Part shown: positions 6,779 to 12,303 of the stretch, one piece after another
Numbering within the stretch: the first letter of the stretch is position 1
Layout of the letters: every line of letters starts with the position of its first letter
Assembly (NCBI GenBank): GCA_023389275.1
Contig: JAEWEN010000014.1
Coordinates: 1 to 12,303 of the forward strand
Source of the DNA: Bacillota bacterium
GTDB taxonomy: Bacteria > Bacillota > Clostridia > Clostridiales > Caloramatoraceae
Direction: 5' to 3'
DNA: 12,303 bases
The notes under the pieces: model-generated
Databases searched by the model: none
Seen by the model: only the letters and a program-made list of their open reading frames with translations
Told to the model about the DNA's origin: nothing
Position numbers and translations under genes: made by a program

Positions 6779-8188
6779 GTATTTAGTAGTTTAATATTTT
6801 TATTTGTATTTTTACCTATTATTTTGTTAGGGTATTATGTTGTAAAAGATGAGTATAAAAACTATTTTTTACTTTTATCAAGTTTAGTTTTTTATGCTTG
6901 GGGTGAGCCTTTTTACATTTTCCTTATGCTTTTTTCTATTTTTATTAACTATATTTTTGGACTTTTAGTTTGTGAAAATAGAAGTTATAGAAAATTTTGG
7001 CTTATATTATCTGTAGTTTTTAATATAGGTTTTCTTGGAGCATTTAAATATACTGGATTTTTCTTATCAAATGTAAATAGTATATTTAATTTAAATTTTA
7101 CTGTTCCAGTAATTGAACTTCCTCTTGGAATATCATTTTTTACTTTTCAAGCATTAAGTTATGTTATAGATGTTTATAGAGGAAACGCAATTGTACAAAA
7201 AAATCTACTTAATATAGCACTTTATATAAGTCTTTTTCCACAACTTGTAGCAGGACCTATAGTAAAATACCAAACTGTGGCAGATCAAATAGTTAGTAGA
7301 AGCCATAGTATAGAAAAGTTTGGTGAAGGTGTAAATAGGTTTTTAGTTGGTATGGGAAAGAAAATACTTATAGCAAATCCTTTAGGAGTTGTAGCAGATA
7401 GTATATTTACTATACCAGCAGGAGAAATATCAGTTCTTACGAGCTGGACAGGTGTTATAGCTTATACCTTGCAAATATATTTTGATTTTAGTGGATACAG
7501 TGATATGGCAATAGGTCTTGGGAAAATGTTTGGATTTGAGTTTTTAGAAAACTTTAATTATCCTTATATAGCTCAAAATGTTTCAGAATTTTGGAGAAGA
7601 TGGCATATATCACTTGGAAGTTGGTTTAGAGAATATGTTTATATACCTTTAGGTGGAAATAGGGTTAGTAAGATAAGAGTTTATTTAAATATATTTACTG
7701 TTTGGATGTTAACAGGATTTTGGCATGGTGCATCTTGGAGCTTTATTGCTTGGGGTATGTACTTTGGGATTTTAATATGTATTGAAAAAGCATTTATGCT
7801 AAAACTACTTTCGAAGGTTTATAGACCTTTAAGACATGTATATTTAATTCTTATTATAATTATTGGATGGGTGTTTTTTAGAGCAAATAGTTTTACATAC
7901 AGTATAGAATATTTAAAAACTATGTTTGGTTTAAATAATGTACCTTTAATTGATAATTTAAGTTATGTTTATTTACATGACAATTGGGTTACTATTATTT
8001 TAGGTATTTTATTTTCAGCACCTATTGTTAAGTGGATAAAGAATAAAATTATGCTTAAGAATGTAAGGCTTCTTGAAAATAATTTCACTTACTTTTTAGA
8101 GGCAACAGGATATATGATTTTATTTTTACTTGTAATACTTAAACTAGTTAATTCTAGTTATAATCCATTTTTATACTTTAGATTTTAA
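6767..8188 (+). CDS. MBOAT-family O-acyltransferase (AlgI/PatA-like)
   Basis: 473 residues from GTG 6767, or 470 if translation starts at ATA 6776, which context favours. This multi-pass membrane enzyme belongs to the AlgI/DltB/PatA family, which moves an acyl (usually acetyl) group across the membrane for transfer to an extracytoplasmic polysaccharide or wall polymer. Family marks, counted from 6767: SSLVFYAWGEP, PLGISFFTFQALSYVIDVYRG, FPQLVAGPIVKY, YFDFSGYSDMAIGLG, then NVSEFWRRWHISLGSWFREYVYIPLGG with His280, and LTGFWHGASWSFIAWG with the invariant catalytic His320. It forms an operon with the DHHW protein 11 bases downstream. The acceptor polymer is not encoded nearby, so the substrate is unknown. 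Confidence 0.92.
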   Translation: MRNIVFSSLIFLFVFLPIILLGYYVVKDEYKNYFLLLSSLVFYAWGEPFYIFLMLFSIFINYIFGLLVCENRSYRKFWLILSVVFNIGFLGAFKYTGFFLSNVNSIFNLNFTVPVIELPLGISFFTFQALSYVIDVYRGNAIVQKNLLNIALYISLFPQLVAGPIVKYQTVADQIVSRSHSIEKFGEGVNRFLVGMGKKILIANPLGVVADSIFTIPAGEISVLTSWTGVIAYTLQIYFDFSGYSDMAIGLGKMFGFEFLENFNYPYIAQNVSEFWRRWHISLGSWFREYVYIPLGGNRVSKIRVYLNIFTVWMLTGFWHGASWSFIAWGMYFGILICIEKAFMLKLLSKVYRPLRHVYLILIIIIGWVFFRANSFTYSIEYLKTMFGLNNVPLIDNLSYVYLHDNWVTIILGILFSAPIVKWIKNKIMLKNVRLLENNFTYFLEATGYMILFLLVILKLVNSSYNPFLYFRF

Positions 8189-8199
8189 GGAGGGGGAAA

Positions 8200-9375
8200 A
8201 TGAATAGAAAAAAAGCAATTTGGATGACAATACCTTTTTTAATTATTGTTTTTGGATTTTCAATAGCAAATATTTTAACTCCTTCAAAATTAGAAAGTAA
8301 AGAGGAAAATAGGGCTCTTGCACAAAAGCCTGTTTTAAGTGAAATAGGTGCTAAAGAATATGGAACAGCTTATGAAAAATATTATACAGATCAATTTGTT
8401 TTAAGAGACAAGCTTTCAAAGCTTTATATGTTAAGTGAAATTAACCTTAATAAAACAGAGGTTAAAGGGTATTATTTAGAAGATGATTGGATATTTCAAA
8501 GAAATAAGCTAAGACTTAGTGAGGCAGATGCTAAAACTTACTCAGATAAAATAAATAAGTATGGAAAAATGCTAAAGGATAAAGGCAAGGATGTTTATTA
8601 TGCATCTACTCCTCAAAAGGAAAATGTATTATATTCTTTAATGCCTTGGTATAGCAACTTAGATGTTTTAGTTAGAAATACTAATAGATTTTTAAGTGGT
8701 ATAAATACTGGTGTGATTAATACTATAAATATTCGTAGTGAGTTTTTAAATTCTTTTTCTCAAGATGAAATAAAGGATTTTTACTTTAAAACAGACAACC
8801 ATTGGAATAGTGTAGGTGCTTTTGAAGCATTTAAATTTATAATGAATAATGTAAGTAAAAATTCTAATATTAATGTAAAAATAAAGAACAGTGACTATAC
8901 TACAAAAATTATAAAAGGTAAGGACTTTTTAGGAATATATAATAGAAACTTGTATAGCATTTATACTAAAAATGAAGATATACCATATGTTTATAAAAAG
9001 AAATCAAATAAAAGGGATTATTATCTTCATAATGGGAAAGAGTTTGAAAAAGTTGATGCAGATAAAATAATAGCTCAAGGAATAAATAGTAAAGAAGTTA
9101 CATATCCATCTGCGTATACTTCATCAAGTATATATTATAAGGTTATTAATAATAATGCTTTAATCAATAAAAAAATATTAATAGTTAGAGACTCTTATCA
9201 TTCAGCAATGAGCTGGATGTTTGAAGATATATTTAAAGAAGTTGAGGTTGTAGACCCTAGATATATAAAAGATTTTAATAATACAAGTGAAAAGTTATTA
9301 GAAAACACAGATTCAGATATTGTTCTTTTTATGTTTAATGATTTAGGGTTTGTAAATATGATAGATGAGCTATAA
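8200..9375 (+). CDS. DHHW / AlgX-like SGNH-type protein, partner of the MBOAT
   Basis: 391 residues; AAGGAGGGGG stands directly before ATG 8200. Residues 7-26 form a membrane anchor or uncleaved signal, so the rest faces outward. It resembles the DHHW and AlgJ/AlgX group: EENRALAQKP (36-45), YYTDQFVLRDKL (61-72), the Asp-x-His-Trp block TDNHWNS (198-204; D199, H201) and RDSYHSAM (330-337), with Ser332 as probable nucleophile. These supply a Ser-His-Asp set like SGNH esterases. Proteins of this kind pair with an MBOAT to place acyl groups on an exported polymer, and the tight gene pair supports that here. The motif reads DNHW instead of DHHW, keeping the Asp and the second His. Confidence 0.85.
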   Translation: MNRKKAIWMTIPFLIIVFGFSIANILTPSKLESKEENRALAQKPVLSEIGAKEYGTAYEKYYTDQFVLRDKLSKLYMLSEINLNKTEVKGYYLEDDWIFQRNKLRLSEADAKTYSDKINKYGKMLKDKGKDVYYASTPQKENVLYSLMPWYSNLDVLVRNTNRFLSGINTGVINTINIRSEFLNSFSQDEIKDFYFKTDNHWNSVGAFEAFKFIMNNVSKNSNINVKIKNSDYTTKIIKGKDFLGIYNRNLYSIYTKNEDIPYVYKKKSNKRDYYLHNGKEFEKVDADKIIAQGINSKEVTYPSAYTSSSIYYKVINNNALINKKILIVRDSYHSAMSWMFEDIFKEVEVVDPRYIKDFNNTSEKLLENTDSDIVLFMFNDLGFVNMIDEL

Positions 9376-9562
9376 ATTTTTTTAATATAATTTTAGCGAA
9401 ATAGGAATAAAAATAAGTTTTGTTTTTAATAATATGTAGCTTTACATAATCATAAATCGATTGGGTTCGAAGTATAGAGTAATAAGTAAAACGATTTAAT
9501 TTAACTAATGTAGAGCAGTCTTCGATAAAGACTATAGAAATATAGTTTGAGGAGAAATTTTA
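9376..9562 (+). promoter_or_regulatory. Leader of the transglutaminase-like gene: possible SigD-like promoter and two competing hairpins
   Basis: TAAC (9502-9505), 15 bases and TTCGATAA (9521-9528) resemble a SigD promoter, with the same spacing as the site at 4382. Two hairpins share bases: AGTCTT (9517-9522) with AAGACT (9528-9533), and ACTATA (9531-9536) with TATAGT (9541-9546) around a GAAA loop, just before the GAGGAG site (9549-9554). No clear terminator for the upstream operon is seen; only a bulged AT-rich stem over its stop codon. Confidence 0.3.
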
Positions 9563-10435
9563 GTGAGATTTTTTAAAAGAATCATATTTTTAGTTTGTAT
9601 TTCATTAATAGTTTGCTTAACTGTAAACTTAGATTGGGCGATTAGTAAAGTCAATAATATTAATAAGGTTATAGTTAAAGAAAATGGAAAAATCATTTTG
9701 AAAAACGTAGAAAGTGTATACAGTGTTAGCAGTTATAATGAACTTTATAATAGTGTTAAAACAGCTGTTGAAAATGTAAACACCTCTATAAAAATTAACC
9801 TAGACAAAAATTATTTAAGTACAAAGGAAGAGTTTTTAGATACTTTTAAAAAGATAAATTCGTATATTTCTCCAGGACAATATTTGTCCTCTTATTCTAT
9901 AAGTTATAGAAATCTATCATCTTATTATATAGAAATTAAGTATGATGGAGATATAAATGAAATAAAAAAACAAAGGAAAATGGTAAAAGAGAAAATACCA
10001 AAAATCATAGGAAAGATTATAAAGCCTTCTATGACAAATAAAGAAAAGCAAAAGGCTATACATGATTATATTGTTGAAAACACTTATTATGATAAAAAAT
10101 ATATTGATAATAATGAAACTGGTGTAGAAGTACATACTGCATATGGAGCTTTAATAAAAGGAAAAGCAGTATGTGATGGATATGCTATAGCTATGAAGGA
10201 TATGCTTGATTATGTAGGTATTGAAAATATAATAGTAACAGGTAAAGCTAGAAATCAACCACATGCATGGAATTTAATAAAAATAGATAATAAATGGTTA
10301 CATACAGACCCTACATGGAACGATACTGAATATTCTCTTTATAGTTATTATGATAAAACCAGTAAAGAAATGCTTAAAACACATAGCTGGGAAAGTGAAA
10401 ACTATAAAGAAACAAAAGACAGCCTTAATCTTTAG
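9563..10435 (+). CDS. Membrane-anchored transglutaminase-like protein
   Basis: 290 residues from GTG 9563, with GAGGAG (9549-9554) in front. Residues 6-22 form an N-terminal membrane anchor or signal, so the rest is outside. Residues 40-155 have no recognised domain. Residues 160-255 are a transglutaminase-like (papain-fold) domain with the expected triad: Cys204 in GKAVCDGYA, His234 in QPHAWN and Asp249 in HTDPTWND. Bacterial members act as proteases, peptide ligases or peptidoglycan-associated enzymes; the reaction cannot be told from sequence. The protein ends soon after the domain, without the wall-binding repeats some relatives carry. It is monocistronic and convergent with the next gene; its stop codon forms part of the shared terminator. 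Confidence 0.88.
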   Translation: MRFFKRIIFLVCISLIVCLTVNLDWAISKVNNINKVIVKENGKIILKNVESVYSVSSYNELYNSVKTAVENVNTSIKINLDKNYLSTKEEFLDTFKKINSYISPGQYLSSYSISYRNLSSYYIEIKYDGDINEIKKQRKMVKEKIPKIIGKIIKPSMTNKEKQKAIHDYIVENTYYDKKYIDNNETGVEVHTAYGALIKGKAVCDGYAIAMKDMLDYVGIENIIVTGKARNQPHAWNLIKIDNKWLHTDPTWNDTEYSLYSYYDKTSKEMLKTHSWESENYKETKDSLNL

Positions 10436-10454
10436 ATTAAGGCTGTAGTTTTTC
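10414..10454. terminator. Bidirectional terminator shared by two convergent genes
   Basis: A perfect 12-bp stem, ACAGCCTTAATC (10419-10430) with GATTAAGGCTGT (10435-10446), loop TTTA. On the plus strand AGTTTTTCTT follows; on the minus strand CTTTTGTTTC follows. The plus-strand stop (10433-10435) and the minus-strand stop (from 10437) are both inside the hairpin. Confidence 0.93.
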
Positions 10455-11375
10455 TTCGTGAAGAGTATTATATGATATATTTTCAGTATATATTTTCTCT
10501 TTTTTCTTTTTGTTCTCTTTATCTTCTACTTTATCCTTGTTTTCATTTTGGGTGTTAGAAGGAGTATTTACACTGTTTTTGGCATCATCATTTTCTTTAG
10601 GAGTAAATTTTTCCTCAAGGTAAGTGTAAAAACTAGCAGAGTTTTGTGCGGCAGAGTCTGTATTTCTAAAGTATTCTCTTATATTATTTATACCTATATA
10701 AAAACTATTTGGTGTAGTTTTATTATTAAAGTTAATAACTAAAAGATTTACTCTATAGTCAAATTTTGAAATATTGTTGTATAAAGTTTTACTTATATTA
10801 AATACAGTTTCTTTTAAAAGTTCTTTATCAGAAGATAATTTATCATCTAGGTTAATAGAAAGATTTATGTTATTAGCTTTTTTAATTTTTGTATCTCCAT
10901 ATAAAGACTCATCATGTAGTGATATTAAAGATGGAGAAGTTTGGCTTTTAAAACTTGATCCACTAGGTAAAAGTTCACTTTTTTCTAATATATCTATTGT
11001 ATTTTCTTTAGTCCATTTAGTATTTTGTATTTCATATAATTCTTTTTCTTTCTTTTCTTTTTCAATACGCTGTTTTTCAGCAGCTTCTTTCATTTTTATA
11101 TTATCTATTTCTTTATGCATTGAATGTACTTTTTCATAGTATTCAGGATAATCTGTATTAACATCTGCAAGTAAAACCTCAGCTTCACTATATTTATTTT
11201 GTTTCATTGCAGCAGCTGCTGCTTCATATGATTTAAGAGAATTTTTTAATTCAACTTTTTCATATATAGGGGTAAGTATAAGCATAAGTACAATAGGAAT
11301 TATAGTTAATTTCCATTTTCTAGCTATGCATAATGCTACAAGTACTAAAAAAAGTAACCAAAATAGAATGTCCAT
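10437..11375 (-). CDS. Membrane protein with TPR-like / coiled-coil region, function unknown
   Basis: 312 residues from the ATG at 11375-11373, chosen because GGAGG lies 10-14 bases upstream; an earlier in-frame ATG at 11465 would add 30 residues and lies upstream of the promoter. Two membrane helices (about 3-18 and 22-37) form a hairpin. Residues 43-75 look like one TPR unit (SLKSYEAAAAAMKQNKYSEAEVLLADV), 85-118 a charged coiled coil, and 122-240 an alpha/beta domain of unknown type (NNINLSINLDD, RVNLLVINFNN). The tail (255-312) is Lys/Asn/Glu-rich and probably disordered. The TPR part recalls the first gene of the window, but the C-terminal domains differ. No family is recognised with confidence. 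Confidence 0.8.
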   Translation of the reverse strand: MDILFWLLFLVLVALCIARKWKLTIIPIVLMLILTPIYEKVELKNSLKSYEAAAAAMKQNKYSEAEVLLADVNTDYPEYYEKVHSMHKEIDNIKMKEAAEKQRIEKEKKEKELYEIQNTKWTKENTIDILEKSELLPSGSSFKSQTSPSLISLHDESLYGDTKIKKANNINLSINLDDKLSSDKELLKETVFNISKTLYNNISKFDYRVNLLVINFNNKTTPNSFYIGINNIREYFRNTDSAAQNSASFYTYLEEKFTPKENDDAKNSVNTPSNTQNENKDKVEDKENKKKKEKIYTENISYNTLHEEKLQP

Positions 11376-11408
11376 AAAATTATCCTCCAAATTTATTAAA
11401 CTATGTAT

Positions 11409-11437
11409 ATCATAAAATGTTTTACTATAAATGTAAA
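11409..11437 (-). promoter_or_regulatory. Sigma-A type promoter of the minus-strand membrane protein
   Basis: On the minus strand TTTACA (11437-11432), 17 bases, TATGAT (11414-11409). The predicted transcript starts near 11402, about 27 bases before the chosen start codon and after the longer ORF's ATG, which supports the 11375 start. Confidence 0.65.
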
Positions 11438-11519
11438 GTTCATAGGAAAATGCATTTAAAATCACTTTGTCATATTTACAATTATCTTTCCATGATTTTC
11501 TTAAAAGTTTTTTAAATAT

Positions 11520-11536
11520 TATAATATTGCTATAAT
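11520..11536 (+). promoter_or_regulatory. Probable -10 elements of the repeat-protein gene
   Basis: Two perfect TATAAT boxes (11520-11525 and 11531-11536) lie 40-57 bases before the start. Their -35 regions are T-rich (TTTCTT or TTTTTT) and weak, so which one is used is unclear. Confidence 0.4.
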
Positions 11537-11576
11537 ATTTGGTGAATAGAGTCGAAGTTTATAGTGGAGGTGTAAA

Positions 11577-11993
11577 ATGGAAAAGAATTTAGGGCTTAAA
11601 AAAAGTGTATTTATAGTATTTTTGTCTATGATTCTTACTTTTTTTGCTTTAATTTTTAGTGTACATGCAGAATCATCAGCATTAAAAGATGCAAAAGCAA
11701 AAGTAGATCATTTAACTTATTCACTTAAAAACAATTATTTAGGGATTAAAAATCAAGCAACATGGGAAATTTACATTAAAGAAGGAAGGGTTTTAATTTC
11801 AAAAATTCCTGTAAGTGAAAAAAGTGAAGCAGATAGTTTAACAGTTCAATTAGATAAGTGTGAATCACTTGTTAATGCAGTAGCAAGAATAAATCATGTA
11901 GAGAAAAGTTTAGAAACTAACTATCATGGAATTAAAAATGCAAAACAGTGGAGCAACTCTTTAGTTGTTAAAAATATAAACAAGTATATATAA
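11577..11993 (+). pseudogene. Secreted 62-residue-repeat protein, apparently interrupted
   Basis: 138 residues; GGAGGTG precedes ATG 11577. Residues 1-31 are a signal peptide ending VHA. Residues 42-103 form one repeat and 104-125 begin a second at a 62-residue period: NNYLGIKNQATW (52-63) matches TNYHGIKNAKQW (114-125), and V-D-H matches I-N-H. After W125 the match stops: the first copy goes on as EIYIKEGRVLIS, whereas the second becomes SNSLVVKNINKYI and a stop. Other frames do not restore it. A group I intron starts about 35-75 bases later, so insertion of a mobile element is the likely cause. The family is not recognised; it is probably a surface or secreted protein of helical repeats. 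It could instead be a naturally short protein. Confidence 0.6.
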
Positions 11994-12026
11994 ACATGTA
12001 CAAATATATTTTTAATAAATAGCTCC

Positions 12027-12303
12027 CTACATTCGTAAAGAGTGTAGAGTGGTAAACAATTACCCAAAACTCCTTTAATTGCTGGAAGTTCCTAAAGCCT
12101 ATTTAACCACAACATAACCATGAAATAAAGGTAAGTGTGAAGGTGACGAAAGTAGAAAAAATAAGTAGGATGGCATAAGGTTAAATCCTAAGTGCTAATA
12201 TAATGGATAATCAGCAGCCAAGCTTCAAATAGAAGAAGGTTCAACGACTAGAGAGAAATCTCGTACACTTAAAGCTAAGTGGAAATGGGGAGCACCTTTT
12301 TAA
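12027..12303 (+). ncRNA. Group I intron, 5' half (P1 to P3'), truncated by window end
   Basis: The core can be folded by eye. P1: CUACAU (12027-12032) with GUGUAG (12042-12047), giving the U-G pair that marks a 5' splice site after U12032. P2: GGUAA (12051-12055) with UUACC (12060-12064). P3: CUCCUU (12070-12075) with GGGGAG (12287-12292). P4: UGCUGG (12080-12085) with UCAGCA (12211-12216). An 8-bp stem extends P5: 12101-12108 with 12179-12186. P6: GCC (12217) with GGU (12238). The conserved P7 strand UUCAACGACUA ends at 12250. Two further stems, GAGA-GAAA-UCUC (12251-12262) and CACUUA/UAAGUG (12266-12281), sit between P7 and P3' as P7.1/P7.2, typical of subgroup IA. P8, the second P7 strand and the 3' splice site lie beyond the window. 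The base composition is less AT-rich than its surroundings. Confidence 0.9.

Noticed and set aside
9365..9405. AT-rich stem over the stop codon of the DHHW gene as a terminator
   Set aside because: The stem has a bulge, is nearly all A-T and no T run follows its 3' arm.
9461..9471. GGGTTCGA, like a tRNA T-loop
   Set aside because: The flanking bases do not pair into a T-stem, and no D-arm, anticodon arm or acceptor stem can be drawn.
9917..10135. Minus-strand ORF rich in Phe, Ile and Tyr inside the transglutaminase gene
   Set aside because: It is the antisense of a Lys/Asn-rich coding stretch, which always reads as a false hydrophobic protein in AT-rich DNA.
10548..11139. Two plus-strand ORFs opposite the minus-strand membrane protein
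   Set aside because: Both are antisense to its coiled-coil and tail regions, without ribosome binding sites or recognisable domains.
1..12303. CRISPR array, complete insertion sequence, tRNA or rRNA genes
   Set aside because: No regularly spaced direct repeats, transposase gene or tRNA/rRNA signatures were seen; the only mobile-element signal is the intron at the right edge.

Overview
The window looks like chromosomal DNA of a Clostridium-type Firmicute. It is very AT-rich, uses strong GGAGG-type ribosome binding sites and AGA/ATA codons, has sigma-A promoters of the TTTACA-N17-TATATT kind, and its terminators are short hairpins with T runs. The species cannot be named from this sequence alone. 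Most genes encode cell-surface, secreted or membrane proteins, and the layout (small independent units, each with its own promoter or terminator) looks like an accessory surface-function region.

Layout. (1) 1-753: 3' part of a TPR-like / LprI-like (DUF1311) protein, closed by a terminator at 827-855. (2) 938-4323: a sigma-A promoter drives an unusual flagellin whose variable surface region is replaced by a von Willebrand factor A (VWA) domain with a complete metal site. A DHA2-type MFS exporter with a ~170-residue outside-facing insert follows, ending in a terminator whose stem contains the stop codon. (3) 4483-4923: a small secreted Ig-like (DUF5011-type) protein. (4) 5147-6652: an amino-acid ABC importer (lipoprotein plus permease, no ATPase gene), preceded by a structured leader and followed by a palindromic terminator. 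(5) 6767-9375: a two-gene polysaccharide O-acylation unit (MBOAT plus DHHW/AlgX-like SGNH protein); the MBOAT gene may start at a rare ATA codon. (6) 9563-10435: a membrane-anchored transglutaminase-like protein, convergent with (7) 10437-11375 minus: a membrane TPR/coiled-coil protein. Their two stop codons lie in one shared bidirectional terminator. (8) 11577-11993: a secreted protein with a 62-residue repeat, broken off inside its second copy. (9) about 12027-12303: the 5' half of a group I intron (IA-like fold, P1 to P3'), cut by the window edge.

How they fit together. The flagellin-VWA, Ig-like protein, repeat protein and transglutaminase-like protein are all candidates for surface binding or surface modification. 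The MBOAT/DHHW pair would acylate a surface polymer. The two most notable objects are the VWA-bearing flagellin, which would make a filament studded with metal-dependent adhesion domains, and the group I intron beside a broken gene. The latter could be a free intron or the left end of an IStron (group I intron joined to an IS605-type transposon); the deciding sequence lies past the right edge.
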